Below the pieces are notes generated by a model. The model was not told where the DNA came from. It saw nothing but the letters and a program-made list of their open reading frames with translations, and made no database searches. A DNA stretch of 64,000 bases, taken from contig JANYJW010000025.1 of NCBI GenBank assembly GCA_025361705.1, positions 42,671 through 106,670 of the forward strand, given 5' to 3'. Position 1 is the stretch's first letter. The number at the start of each line of letters is the position of its first letter. Positions 41,106 to 52,845 of the stretch are shown here, one piece after another. Made by a program: the position numbers and the translations under genes. This stretch comes from Gemmatimonas sp. Lineage in GTDB: Bacteria; Gemmatimonadota; Gemmatimonadetes; Gemmatimonadales; Gemmatimonadaceae.

Positions 41106-41843
41106 ATGACCGACAGCGCACCCGACGCGCCGATGCTTCCCAAGGCAGACCTCGTCGAGGACTTCATCGACATCTTCCATGCGCCGCGTGCGGTGTTTGC
41201 CCGGCGCGCAAACTCGGGATTCTTCCTCGTCATGTGCATCGTGACGGTGCTCCTGGGGTGCCTCTTTCTGGCGAACCGCGGCACCATGGAGGGCGTCATC
41301 GACGCCGAGATTGCACGGGGGATGGCGGAGGCCGTGAAGAGCACCCCGGCGATGACGCAGGAACAGATCGACATGGGGAAGAAGTTCGCCGGCTATTCGG
41401 TCACGTTCGTGGCGTTCGTCGGCGTCCCGATCGCGATGCTGCTCACCGGGCTCGGCGCCTGGCTGACCGCCCGCGCGCTCGGGGCGACGTTGTCGTACAC
41501 GGCGGCGACGATGATCGCGGCCTACTCGTACACGCCGCGGGTGCTCGAGGCGCTGGGTATTACCGCACAGGGCCTGCTGCTCGACACAAGCGGGCTGCGT
41601 GGCAGGTACCAGCTCTCGCTGGGCGTCGCGCGGTTCCTCGACCCCGAGATGTCACCCGGGCTGCTGGGCCTCGCGGGCAGACTCGACCTCTTCACGCTCT
41701 GGGTGACGGTGCTGCTCGCGATCGGCATCGCCGTGGTCGCCAAGCTGCCCAGGGACAAGGCGATCGCGGCGGGCGCCATCATGTGGCTCTTCGGCGCGCT
41801 GCCATCGCTCTTCACGCTGGCGAAGGCGACGATCAGCGGCTGA
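41106..41843 (+). CDS. Yip1-domain membrane protein
   Basis: A 245-aa inner-membrane protein with about five transmembrane helices (for example FFLVMCIVTVLLGCLFLANR, FVAFVGVPIAMLLTGLGAWL, FTLWVTVLLAIGIAVVAKL) in the arrangement of bacterial Yip1 family proteins. AGGAG precedes the ATG. The N-terminus has an amphipathic segment (LVEDFIDIFHAPRAVFARRA). The role of bacterial Yip1 proteins is unknown; it may be co-transcribed with the downstream epimerase (55-bp gap). Confidence 0.78.
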   Translation: MTDSAPDAPMLPKADLVEDFIDIFHAPRAVFARRANSGFFLVMCIVTVLLGCLFLANRGTMEGVIDAEIARGMAEAVKSTPAMTQEQIDMGKKFAGYSVTFVAFVGVPIAMLLTGLGAWLTARALGATLSYTAATMIAAYSYTPRVLEALGITAQGLLLDTSGLRGRYQLSLGVARFLDPEMSPGLLGLAGRLDLFTLWVTVLLAIGIAVVAKLPRDKAIAAGAIMWLFGALPSLFTLAKATISG

Positions 41844-41898
41844 GGCCGGGTCGCCACGCGCACGTTCTTCAATAACCAGACACCCGCTGGAGTATGCC

Positions 41899-43056
41899 GT
41901 GACCCACAACCGTCGTGACTTCCTGAAGGCCTCGTCGGCGCTCGCCGGCTCGGCGGTGGCCGCCTCGCTCATCGCGCGGCCTGCGGAGGCGTCTGCGGTG
42001 GTCGCGCCCACACGGCGCGGCGCGGCCAGGCCGCGCATGACGCTACGGTTCCGCGCCTATACCATCCAGCTGCGGCACGTCTTCACCATCGCCACGTCGT
42101 CGCGCACCACGACACCGGTGGTGCTCACGGAAATCGCGTACGACGGCATCACGGGCTACGGGGAGGCGTCGATGCCGCCCTACCTCGGCGAATCGCACGA
42201 GTCGGCCACGGCATTCCTTGCGAAAGTCGACCTCTCGAAGTACGAGAATCCGTTCGAACTCGAGACGATCCTGCATGACATCGACGCGCTGGCGCCGGGA
42301 AATCCCGCGGCGAAGGCCTCGGTGGACATTGCGCTGCACGACCTGGTGGGGCGGCTGATGAAGCAGCCGTGGTACAACATCTGGGGATTTGACGCACGCA
42401 AGACGCCGTACACGTCGTTCACCATCGGCATCGACACGCAGGACGTGGTGCGCCAGAAGACCAAGGAGGCCGCAGCGTACAAGGTGCTCAAGGTCAAGCT
42501 GGGCCGCGACACCGACAAGATGATGGTCGAGACGATTCGTTCGGTGACCGACAAGCCGATCACCGCCGATGTCAATCAGGGCTGGAAGGACCGGGCCGCC
42601 GCGCTCGACATGATGCACTGGCTGCACGAGAAGGGCGTGGTCATGGTGGAGCAACCGCTACCCAAGGAGCAGGTGGACGACCTCGCATGGCTCACCGAGC
42701 GCAGTCCGGTGCCGGTGATCGGGGACGAAGGCGTGCAGCGGCTCGCCGACATTCCCAAGGCGAAGGGCGTCTACACCGGCATCAACATCAAGCTGATGAA
42801 GTGCACCGGCATGCGGGAAGCGCACAAGATGATCGTGCTCGCGCGGTCGCTCGACATGAAGGTGATGCTCGGGTGCATGACGGAGACGTCGTGCGGCATC
42901 TCGGCCGCGTCGCACCTGTCGCCGATGGTCGACTGGGCCGACCTCGACGGCGCGCTGCTGATCAACAACGACGTCTACGACGGCACGCAGGTGCTGGACG
43001 GCAAGGTGACGCTGCGCGACCGGCCGGGCATTGGAGTGCGCACGCTGAAGGCCTGA
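41899..43056 (+). CDS. Tat-exported dipeptide epimerase (enolase superfamily)
   Basis: A 385-aa muconate-lactonising-enzyme/L-Ala-D/L-Glu epimerase type. The signal MTHNRRDFLKASSALAGSAV has a twin-arginine motif. Catalytic residues are visible: K198 and K200 (LKVKLGRD), metal ligands D224 (DVNQGW), E251 (VEQPLP) and D276 (IGDEGV), and K298 (INIKLMK). GTG start with GGAG upstream; an ATG 5 nt before is followed at once by TGA. It is convergent with an NlpC/P60 peptidase, as in cell-wall peptide recycling where such enzymes act in sequence. Export to the periplasm is unusual for this family, which is mostly cytosolic. Confidence 0.88.
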   Translation: MTHNRRDFLKASSALAGSAVAASLIARPAEASAVVAPTRRGAARPRMTLRFRAYTIQLRHVFTIATSSRTTTPVVLTEIAYDGITGYGEASMPPYLGESHESATAFLAKVDLSKYENPFELETILHDIDALAPGNPAAKASVDIALHDLVGRLMKQPWYNIWGFDARKTPYTSFTIGIDTQDVVRQKTKEAAAYKVLKVKLGRDTDKMMVETIRSVTDKPITADVNQGWKDRAAALDMMHWLHEKGVVMVEQPLPKEQVDDLAWLTERSPVPVIGDEGVQRLADIPKAKGVYTGINIKLMKCTGMREAHKMIVLARSLDMKVMLGCMTETSCGISAASHLSPMVDWADLDGALLINNDVYDGTQVLDGKVTLRDRPGIGVRTLKA

Positions 43057-43107
43057 GTCGACCCGGCGGCAGCGGGGCGGGCGGCTGAGCGCCGCTCGCC
43101 CCGTTTG

Positions 43108-44286
43108 CTATGGCTGCACCGGGCGCGCCGCGCCGATGATGCGCCGCGCGCGCACGAGGCGGTTCAGCAGGCCCTCGTTGAAGTTCGGCGCCGCGGGATC
43201 GAAGCTGTCGATGCGCACGCCGGAGCCGCCGGGCGTGTGAATGATCTGCTTGTCCTGCAGGTAGATCCCCACATGCGTGATGCGCTCCGGGCGCTCGGCC
43301 GAGGCCTTGGTGCCGAAGAAGAGCAGGTCGCCCTTTGACAATTTCCGCATGTCGTCGCCGGTCGGCACGTCGACGCCCATGTCGGCCTGCTGGTTGGCGT
43401 CGCGCGCCAATTCCATGCCGTTGAGTCGGAAGACGGTCTTGGTAAAACCCGAGCAGTCCATGCCCTTGGGCGAGGTGCCGCCCCAGAGGTACGGCACGCC
43501 GATGAACCGCTGCGCCGTCTGCTCGACGGTCGCCGCCGTCAGCGTGCGCGTCGACTTCCACGTGGCGTAATCGGCCACGAGCCGGCGATCGATGAAGCCC
43601 TTGCGTCCGTCCGGCGTCTCGACCGCCCGCCACTTGCCCTGCACGGCGCCGGCCTTGAACAGCACCCCGGGCACGGCATCGCTGACCGGCAGCGACGTGG
43701 TGTCGGCCTTGGCGCGCACCACGCCGAAGTACGCAGTCATGATCACCCGCGGGCCGTGCTGCCAGGCATCGACTCCCGCCTGCCGGGTGAGGTGCATGGC
43801 CGCACCCTCGAGCCAGCCGAGGTACTGGTCGGGACATTGGATGAAGTACCAGTCACCCTGCTTCTTGAGCACCTTCACGACCATGCCCATCATCACCTGC
43901 GTGGCGAGTTCGGCGGAATGTGCGGGCGTGGAGCGCACATTGCCTACGCTCACCTTCACGATGCCGAACGGGGAATCGGCGAGCGCCGCGTCGGGGAGCA
44001 CGCGCACGCTGTCAACGACCACACCGAGCGTTGCCGCGGCCAGGGTCGCGACAATGTCTCGCCGTGCCGCGTCGCGATCGACCTCTCCCTTCACGACGAG
44101 CTGCGCCCCCTGCCGTACGCAGGACACGTCGAACACCGCCACGCGACGATCTGGCGCGTACCGCGTGCGCAGCGGGGCCAGCGCCGCCTTGCAGGGATCG
44201 TCCTGCGCGTTTGCGGACGCGGGCGCGACGACCGGCAGGAGCACGGCGAGACCAAGCAGGACGAGGAGGTTCGGTCGGACGGTCAT
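43108..44286 (-). CDS. secreted NlpC/P60 cysteine peptidase with SH3-like domains
   Basis: A 392-aa protein. The signal peptide is MTVRPNLLVLLGLAVLLPVV, then APASANAQ. A BON-like/small domain and SH3-like segments (GNVRSTPAHSAELATQVMMG, DWYFIQCPDQYLGWLEGA) precede the catalytic domain. The catalytic Cys is C278 (GMDCSGFTK), the His H338 (ITHVGIYL), with a further His in IIHTPGG. The family cleaves gamma-D-Glu-diamino acid bonds of peptidoglycan peptides (YkfC type). Its convergent neighbour is a dipeptide epimerase, supporting a joint role in murein peptide breakdown (inference). Confidence 0.92.
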   Translation of the reverse strand: MTVRPNLLVLLGLAVLLPVVAPASANAQDDPCKAALAPLRTRYAPDRRVAVFDVSCVRQGAQLVVKGEVDRDAARRDIVATLAAATLGVVVDSVRVLPDAALADSPFGIVKVSVGNVRSTPAHSAELATQVMMGMVVKVLKKQGDWYFIQCPDQYLGWLEGAAMHLTRQAGVDAWQHGPRVIMTAYFGVVRAKADTTSLPVSDAVPGVLFKAGAVQGKWRAVETPDGRKGFIDRRLVADYATWKSTRTLTAATVEQTAQRFIGVPYLWGGTSPKGMDCSGFTKTVFRLNGMELARDANQQADMGVDVPTGDDMRKLSKGDLLFFGTKASAERPERITHVGIYLQDKQIIHTPGGSGVRIDSFDPAAPNFNEGLLNRLVRARRIIGAARPVQP

Positions 44287-44501
44287 GGAAGCCTTGGGAG
44301 ATGCCGGTGTGGGCGAACCCCGAAAATTGCCTCTCCGGATGCAGCGCCGCCAGTCGGCCGTTGCACGGCCGTGGCACGTCGCAACGCACGGTATACTTGA
44401 GGGTGTGGGGGTACGGGGCCGATGCACGCGGCAGGCGCGCGTCGAGGGATCGCTGCACGACACTTCATTCGTGAACGTCCGGTTCACGGGGCTCGGATAC
44501 C

Positions 44502-44960
44502 ATGGAACTTCTGCAACTGCTGCATGACCGCGGCGAATCGATTGTCGATGACGCATTCCGTGCCGTGGAACGCTCGCACCTGAAGAGCTACGAACAGACC
44601 GGAATGGAGCGCGCGCGGCAACGGCTGCGCGACCTCTTTGTGCTCACCGCCCGGGCCGTCGCCGACAAGCAGCTGGGACCGATCGTCGCGCACGCAGAGA
44701 CCATCGCGGGTGAACGGTTTGCGTCCGGGTTTGACCTATGGGAGGTGCAGACGGCCTTCAACGTGCTCGAGGAAGCCATCTGGCTGCGGATCATCAAGGA
44801 GCTTTCGCCGGCACAGTACGCCGAAGCGCTCGGACTCGTCAGCACGGTGCTCGGCGCCGGCAAGGATGCGCTGGCGCGGGCGTATGTGTCGCTGGCCAGC
44901 AAGACCCGAGCGCCCGCGCTCGATCTGCACTCGCTGTTCAGCGGGGCCGTAGGGACATAG
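44502..44960 (+). CDS. RsbRD-N-terminal-like helical sensor protein
   Basis: An all-helical protein of 152 aa, MELLQLLHDRGESIVDDAFR, with DLWEVQTAFNVLEEAIWLRI. It resembles the N-terminal domain found in RsbR-like stressosome proteins and some kinases, here stand-alone. There is no STAS or kinase domain nearby. TATACT at 44392-44397 could be a -10 element, but no good -35 is at the right distance. Divergent from the NlpC/P60 gene. Function unknown. Confidence 0.55.
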   Translation: MELLQLLHDRGESIVDDAFRAVERSHLKSYEQTGMERARQRLRDLFVLTARAVADKQLGPIVAHAETIAGERFASGFDLWEVQTAFNVLEEAIWLRIIKELSPAQYAEALGLVSTVLGAGKDALARAYVSLASKTRAPALDLHSLFSGAVGT

Positions 44961-44963
44961 CGA

Positions 44964-44979
44964 CCTGGCGCGCGCCAGG
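44964..44979. terminator. palindromic hairpin between convergent genes
   Basis: CCTGGCGCGCGCCAGG is a perfect 16-bp palindrome directly after the 44960 stop and before the serine-hydrolase stop. There is no U-tract on either strand; possible bidirectional terminator. Confidence 0.35.
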
Positions 44980-45023
44980 CGCACGCGCCGTGCGGGTCCG
45001 GCGACCCATCGCGATGCTGCCGA

Positions 45024-46385
45024 TCACTTCTTCTTCGCCGGCCCGTGACCGCCATTCTGGTGCAGCACGAGGCCCGTCACCGCGCCCGTGCTGTCCTTGG
45101 TGAACGACACCTGCGCGTCGACGACCTTGAGAAAGAACTCGTCTTCCTTTTCGGCGAAGAGCGCAAAGCGCGGCTGGTCGGTGGCCTGGGCATAGAGCTG
45201 GGCGCCGTCGCGGGTGATGACGAGCGCAAACGCCGGCGTGAAATTGAACGTGCCGACGTAGCGTGCGAGCACGTCGGGCGACAGCGTGACTTCCTTGCGG
45301 ACCTTCGGCAGCGGCGGCAGCGGCATGGTCGGGTCCAGCAGGTTGAATCCGATTTCGTCCACGCTGTTGGCGGTGTTGGCGAGCACCACCACGCCCTCGC
45401 CCGTGGCTTCGCTGTAGCCGGCAAACGTGCGATAGCCGCCCGTGCCGCCGTTGTGCCAGACGAGCGTCGTGCCTCCGGGCGTCTTCACGCGATGCCAGTT
45501 GAGTCCGATGGTCAGGCTCGGCGACCCAGCCGGACGCCGTTCGCTGTGCGTGGTGGCGAGCACCGCGCCGAGCGGCCGTGAGGTGGAATCGGCGTTGGCG
45601 CGGATGTACCTGAGCATGTCGCTGATGGTCGAACGCAGCGCGCCGGCACCAGCGAACGCCGGAAGATCCCAGTTCCTCACCACGGCGCCGTCGGGGCCGT
45701 GCCCGGGCGCGAGCCGCTTCTGCATGGACGCCGTGAGCGTGATGCGCGTGTCCTTCATGCCCAGCGGCTTCAGGACGCGCTCCGTGACGAGGGCCTCATA
45801 GCTCTTGCCGGCGCGCAACGCGAGCGCGTGGCCCAGCAGGCCGACGCCGAGGTTGGTGTACTCGTACTTCTCGCCCACGCCGCGCGGCAGTTGGTAGGTC
45901 TTGAGGAAGTCGTACATCTGCTGCGTCGTGTAGTCGGCGTACGGGTTGGCCGGGTCCTTGGGCGCAAAGTTGGACGGCATGCGCGGCAGGCCTGACGACT
46001 GCGTGGACAGGTCGAGCAGGGTGATTACCCTGCCATCCTTCGATGGCACCACCGTGCCCGCCGGCAGGAACTTCGACACGGGATCGTCCAGTGTCACCTC
46101 GCCCTTCGCGACCATGTCGGCGAGAATGGCGGCGGTGACTGTCTTGGTGAGCGAGCCGATTTCGAAGACCGTGCTGCCATCGAATGGCGTCACGCCCGCG
46201 CTGGGGCCGTACGCCACGGTGCGCTGCGCGCCGCCCTTGCCGACCACACCGACCGCGATGCCGGCGAAGCGCCCGGCGTCGACGCGGCCCTTGATGGTGG
46301 CGAAGATGGCGGAGTCGGACGGCGCCTGCGCGGCGAGGGGAGACGCGACGGCGAGGAGGATGCAGAGTGCGCTGAGACGTCGCAT
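45024..46385 (-). CDS. secreted serine hydrolase (class C beta-lactamase/DD-peptidase family)
   Basis: A 453-aa protein with signal peptide MRRLSALCILLAVASPLAAQ. The nucleophile motif is S78-LT-K81 (EIGSLTKT), the second motif Y176-T-N178 (EYTNLG), and the third is WHNGGTGGYRT. The C-terminal domain (about 345-450) is beta-rich like DUF3471. The family includes esterases, D-aminopeptidases and beta-lactamases; sequence alone does not say which. It is downstream of the nucleoside phosphorylase gene, separated by an inverted repeat. Confidence 0.9.
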   Translation of the reverse strand: MRRLSALCILLAVASPLAAQAPSDSAIFATIKGRVDAGRFAGIAVGVVGKGGAQRTVAYGPSAGVTPFDGSTVFEIGSLTKTVTAAILADMVAKGEVTLDDPVSKFLPAGTVVPSKDGRVITLLDLSTQSSGLPRMPSNFAPKDPANPYADYTTQQMYDFLKTYQLPRGVGEKYEYTNLGVGLLGHALALRAGKSYEALVTERVLKPLGMKDTRITLTASMQKRLAPGHGPDGAVVRNWDLPAFAGAGALRSTISDMLRYIRANADSTSRPLGAVLATTHSERRPAGSPSLTIGLNWHRVKTPGGTTLVWHNGGTGGYRTFAGYSEATGEGVVVLANTANSVDEIGFNLLDPTMPLPPLPKVRKEVTLSPDVLARYVGTFNFTPAFALVITRDGAQLYAQATDQPRFALFAEKEDEFFLKVVDAQVSFTKDSTGAVTGLVLHQNGGHGPAKKK

Positions 46386-46438
46386 GGCGGGCAGATTGAG
46401 GACCTGGGCGCAGGATTGCGCACTGCTCTCACGATAAC

Positions 46439-46482
46439 GGATGGCAATGGTCGATGGTCACGACCATCGCCAATCGCCATCC
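46439..46482. repeat. inverted repeat, 21-nt arms
   Basis: GGATGGCAATGGTCGATGGTC pairs imperfectly with GACCATCGCCAATCGCCATCC across a short loop. It lies between the phosphorylase stop and the hydrolase start on the minus strand. The half-site word recurs after gyrB (about 40950) and at 47941. Confidence 0.7.
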
Positions 46483-46528
46483 GCCATCGATGTCCGGAAT
46501 CGCCGTCGTGAGTCCAGAGCCTGTATCC

Positions 46529-47857
46529 CTACAGCTCCTGTACTCCCTCCGCACTCACCCGATGCGACACGAGCTTGGCCGGCTCGAACGCCTCTTCGCC
46601 AATCACGATCGCCTCGGCAATGCAGGCCTTGCCGGCCTCGACGCCAGCGGCATCACGGGCGTAGATGGTCGCAATCGGCTGGCCGCGCGTGGCGTGCTGT
46701 CCAGGGCGGACGAGGATGCGAAAGCCCACCGATGGGTCCACGGCGTCTTCCATGGTGGTGCGCCCGCCGCCAAGCGCAATAATGCCACGCCCGATCACGC
46801 GCGGCGCCACCCGCTGCACGATGCCACTGCGCGTGGCGAACACCACCACCTGCTCACGGGCCTTGGGAAGCACCGCCTGCGGGTCGTCGACCACGCGCGG
46901 ATCACCCCCCTGGGCGACGACGATCTCGCGGAACTTGGCCAGCGCCCGGCCGTCGGAGAGTGTCTCTTCGAGCGCGGCACGCGCGGCGCCACGGTCGGGG
47001 GCGACCTTGGCGAGGAGCAGCATCTCGGCGCCGAGCGCGAGCGTGACCTCGCGCGTGTCGGTGGGGCCGGCCCCGCGCAGGATGTCCAGGCTCTCCTCGA
47101 TTTCCAGCGCATTGCCGCACGCCACGCCCAGCGGGTGCTCCATCGAAGTGAGCAGCGCGACCGTCGGACAGCCCTGCCGCTCGCCGATGGCAATCATCGT
47201 CCTGGCCAGCGTGAGCGCGCGGTCCATTTCGGGCATGAACGCCCCAGCGCCCGTCTTCACGTCGAGCACAAGGCCGTTGAGCCCTTCGGCCATCTTCTTG
47301 CTCATGATCGACGCCGCGATGAGCGGGATGGCTTCCACCGTCGCCGTGGCGTCGCGCAGTGCATAGAGCTTCTTGTCGGCCGGGGCGATTTCAGCGGTCT
47401 GGCCGATGAGGACGCAGCCGATGCGTTCCACTTGCGCCTTGGCCTCGGCGAGCGACAGCCGGGTGTTGAAGCCGGGAATGGCCTCCAGCTTGTCGAGCGT
47501 GCCGCCGGTGTGGCCGAGTCCGCGGCCGCTCATCATCGGCACCGCGACGCCGCAGGCGGCGATCATCGGGGCCAGCGGAATGGAGACCTTGTCGCCCACG
47601 CCGCCGGTGGAGTGCTTGTCGATGACAGGCCGCCCGAGTCCGGTAAAGTCGAGCCGGCCACCGCTGGTAAGCATGGCCTCCATGAGGGCGTAGCCTTCTT
47701 CGTCGTCGAGACCGCGGAAGAAGATGGCCATGAGCAGCGCGGCCACCTGATAATCGGGGTAGTGGCCGGCCGCGTAGTCGACGGCGAAGGTGCGCCATTC
47801 GGCGGGCGTGACCCGGCCGCCGTCGCGCTTGCGAGCAATGAGATCGATGAGATGCAT
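46529..47857 (-). CDS. deoA: thymidine/pyrimidine-nucleoside phosphorylase
   Basis: Nucleoside salvage enzyme that phosphorolyses thymidine or uridine, 442 aa, starting MHLIDLIARKRDGGRVTPAE. The phosphate-binding loop is IDKHSTGGVGDKVSIPLAPM; the family signature SGRGLGHTGGTLDKLEAIPG follows. The C-terminal alpha/beta domain ends AIVIGEEAFEPAKLV. Thymidine phosphorylase versus the broader pyrimidine type (Pdp) cannot be decided by eye. It is divergent from the GAF gene across 172 bp. Confidence 0.94.
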   Translation of the reverse strand: MHLIDLIARKRDGGRVTPAEWRTFAVDYAAGHYPDYQVAALLMAIFFRGLDDEEGYALMEAMLTSGGRLDFTGLGRPVIDKHSTGGVGDKVSIPLAPMIAACGVAVPMMSGRGLGHTGGTLDKLEAIPGFNTRLSLAEAKAQVERIGCVLIGQTAEIAPADKKLYALRDATATVEAIPLIAASIMSKKMAEGLNGLVLDVKTGAGAFMPEMDRALTLARTMIAIGERQGCPTVALLTSMEHPLGVACGNALEIEESLDILRGAGPTDTREVTLALGAEMLLLAKVAPDRGAARAALEETLSDGRALAKFREIVVAQGGDPRVVDDPQAVLPKAREQVVVFATRSGIVQRVAPRVIGRGIIALGGGRTTMEDAVDPSVGFRILVRPGQHATRGQPIATIYARDAAGVEAGKACIAEAIVIGEEAFEPAKLVSHRVSAEGVQEL

Positions 47858-48029
47858 TGACCGTGTGGTAACGCGCCCCGTACGTTCCCCGCACGGCCCC
47901 GACGAGGGGAACGGCGGACGTCCGTAGCCGCGAGAGTACAGGATGGCGATGGTCGCCACCCCTACGCACTACGATGCACCGCAGCAAAGCGTCACGAATC
48001 GCGCAGGCCGCCACAGCACGGAGGAAGAT

Positions 48030-48821
48030 GTGACCACCCCCAGCGCCACGCCCGTCGACGCGGGCGAGGAAATTTCCAGGCTCCAGGCCCGCGTGCGCGA
48101 GCTGACGCGCGAAAAGGACCACCTGGTGGCGATCGTTGACATCTTGCAGGAGATCTCCAACTCCCTGCACTTCGTCGACATCCTGCAGGCGATCGCCGGC
48201 AAGCTGGGCCGCACCTTTGGACTCGACCGCTGCTCGATCTTCCTCGCCGGCGAGCGCGAGGGGGTGCGGCTGGTGGCGAGCTACGAGGACGCGTCGATCC
48301 GCAACCTGGTGGTCGACCTCGACCGCTATCCCGAGCTCAAGCGCGCCTTCGACAGCGGTGAGACGGTGTTCATTCCCGACGCCGCCACCGACCCGGCGTA
48401 CCGCAACGTCCGGTCGGCACTCGAGGCCCGCAACGTGCGGTCGATCATCGTCGTGCCCATCCGGTGGCGCCAGGACGTGATCGGGGCAATTTTCCTGAGG
48501 ACGGAACGCGAGGCGATGCCGTTCTCCGACGCCGACGTGCGGTTTACGCAGGTCGTCGCCGAACTCACCGCCAAGGCGCTCCGCAACGCGCACCGATTCG
48601 AGGCGCTGCTGCGGACGACGGAGAGCAAGCAGGCCGACTCGCGGCAGGCCGACCTCGAGCGCATTGCGCTGGTGGCGTTCCTGCGCCGCCTGCTCGACCG
48701 CTACGCGGGAACGCAGGACCACATGTGGGCCGAGACGCTGCTGCCAAAGGCGTCGGACGAGGAGCTGGAACGCCTCGTGGAAGTCGCACTCAACGTCGTG
48801 GCCGAAGAGGCCAAGGGCTGA
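48030..48821 (+). CDS. GAF domain protein
   Basis: A 263-aa cytosolic sensor-like protein. The start is the GTG at VTTPSATPVDAGEEISRLQA, 5 nt after GGAGG; an ATG 29 codons upstream lacks such a site. A short coiled coil (residues about 14-45) leads to a GAF domain about 50-205 (DRCSIFLAGEREGVRLVASY, NVRSIIVVPIRWRQDVIGAI). A helical tail follows with no kinase, cyclase or DNA-binding output. The ferritin gene follows 22 bp downstream. Confidence 0.85.
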   Translation: MTTPSATPVDAGEEISRLQARVRELTREKDHLVAIVDILQEISNSLHFVDILQAIAGKLGRTFGLDRCSIFLAGEREGVRLVASYEDASIRNLVVDLDRYPELKRAFDSGETVFIPDAATDPAYRNVRSALEARNVRSIIVVPIRWRQDVIGAIFLRTEREAMPFSDADVRFTQVVAELTAKALRNAHRFEALLRTTESKQADSRQADLERIALVAFLRRLLDRYAGTQDHMWAETLLPKASDEELERLVEVALNVVAEEAKG

Positions 48822-48843
48822 CCCCAAGGGAGAGGACCGCATC

Positions 48844-51475
<2,632 letters not shown>

Positions 51476-51492
51476 CCCCTTCTTTGACTGAT

Positions 51493-52050
51493 ATGGCCAC
51501 CAACTACGCGCTTGCCTCGACGCCGCTCATCGCGCTACCTCGCCAGTCCCTGGCGGCGTTGCGAGCCGCGCTGATCCGCGACCTCGGCGCCGGCTATGCC
51601 ACCTACCTGCAGGAAGCCGGCTATGCGGGTGGTGACGCCGTGTTCGGCTCGTTCCAGGAGTGGCTTGCCAGCCGCGGCATGCACACGGAGGGCGTGGGCT
51701 TCACGGAGTTCCAGGGGCTCGCTGCCGAGTTCTTCCGCGACACCGGCTGGGGCACGCTCGAGGTCGGCTCGCTGGACGACGTGGTGATCACACTCGACAC
51801 CGCAGACTGGGCGGAGGCAGATCCCACACTGAACATCGGTTTTCCGGCCTGCTACTTCTCCATGGGCCTGCTCGCCGACTTCTTTGGCCGGCTGGCCGGG
51901 GAACCGTTGGCGTGCTACGAGGTGGAGTGCCGGTCGAACGGCGCCGCGCGCTGCCGGTTCCTGCTGGGGAGCGCCGAAGTGATCGGGCAGGTGTACCAAC
52001 GGATGACGGAAGGGGTGGACTACCTGGCGGCGGTGAAGGAGTTGGCGTAG
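51493..52050 (+). CDS. V4R (4-vinyl reductase) domain protein
   Basis: A 185-aa small-molecule-binding protein. The C-terminal half holds the V4R pattern with conserved Cys/His-like positions (GFPACYFSMGLLADFFGRLA, CYEVECRSNGAARCRFLLGS). ATG MATNYALASTPLIA is chosen over an upstream TTG. It starts 17 bp after ligA. V4R proteins act as sensors or as helpers in tetrapyrrole metabolism; neither can be assigned here. Confidence 0.8.
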   Translation: MATNYALASTPLIALPRQSLAALRAALIRDLGAGYATYLQEAGYAGGDAVFGSFQEWLASRGMHTEGVGFTEFQGLAAEFFRDTGWGTLEVGSLDDVVITLDTADWAEADPTLNIGFPACYFSMGLLADFFGRLAGEPLACYEVECRSNGAARCRFLLGSAEVIGQVYQRMTEGVDYLAAVKELA

Positions 52051-52057
52051 GGAGCGG

Positions 52058-52100
52058 GACGAGAGACGAAGGACGGAAGACGAGGGACCGTCTCCCGTCT
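52058..52100. repeat. GAGACG-type degenerate inverted repeat
   Basis: GACGAGAGACGAAGGACGG on one side and CCGTCTCCCGTCTC on the other flank a short centre, between convergent V4R and phosphoribosyltransferase genes. It can form an imperfect hairpin and may serve as a bidirectional terminator. Confidence 0.55.
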
Positions 52101-52103
52101 CTT

Positions 52104-52646
52104 TCAGTACCCTCCCGGATCATCCAGATACACCGCCTCGTACTTCGGATTCGGCACCAGTTCGCCATTGAGCAGGATCTCGCGATCCCACGGCAGCACG
52201 ATGGTGCTCTCGGTCGCGAGGGCGTAGAAGTCGGGCTCGTACGACCCGCAGCGGAAGCTGACCGCGGTGCGCACATCGGTCGCGCCGGCGTTGACGAGGG
52301 CGGCCTTGGCGAGGCGCATGGTTGCGCCGCTGTCGCAGGTCTCGTCGACGAGGAGCACGCGCTTGCCGCGCACCTGCCCTGGCGCGCCGCCAAGCACAGC
52401 GGGCGTCTCGCGCACGCGTGCTGCGCCGAACCGTCGGCTCACCATGATGGAGTGGAACTCGCAGTCGAGGATCGCGGCCACGACGCAGGCCGGCACGACA
52501 CCGGCCGTTGCGACGCCGACCACCACTTCGGGGACGAAATCGCGGGCAACCTTGAGCGCCAGGGCGCGGGAGAGCTCCCCGAACAGCGGCCACTCGACAT
52601 GCAGGACCCCCTTGGCGGGATCGACGGCGGTCTTGCGGGGTGACAT
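52104..52646 (-). CDS. phosphoribosyltransferase family protein
   Basis: A 180-aa type I PRTase. The PRPP-binding signature VLLVDETCDSGATM is near residues 102-115. Upstream is a hood-like region (PEVVVGVATAGVVPACVVAA) and a flexible-loop segment (MVSRRFGAARVRETP). MSPRKTAVDPAKGVLHVEWP is the start. The closest families are hypoxanthine or xanthine PRTases and PRTase-like regulators; base specificity is not decidable by eye. It is divergent from the TPR gene (199-bp spacer with no clear feature). Confidence 0.85.
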   Translation of the reverse strand: MSPRKTAVDPAKGVLHVEWPLFGELSRALALKVARDFVPEVVVGVATAGVVPACVVAAILDCEFHSIMVSRRFGAARVRETPAVLGGAPGQVRGKRVLLVDETCDSGATMRLAKAALVNAGATDVRTAVSFRCGSYEPDFYALATESTIVLPWDREILLNGELVPNPKYEAVYLDDPGGY

Positions 52647-52845
52647 GGCTTCTCCGGGAGGGTGGCCTGCAGAGGCGTCTGTCGAAGGTACGTGCGCCCC
52701 CATGCCGGGGGAAGCATGGTTGCTCGCCGCGAGGGACGCGCTGTAGGTTGTGGCGTTGGGCGCCTCCCGCGCGTCTATAGTTGGTTCCGCCAGCGAAGCC
52801 GATGGTGGCGGTCCGCCTGCCTCTCCCCGCGACCCCGCGCGCCTT

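Noticed and set aside
44341..44400. Promoter with TATACT upstream of the RsbRD-like gene
   Set aside because: No acceptable -35 at 16-18 nt on either strand; too weak to list.
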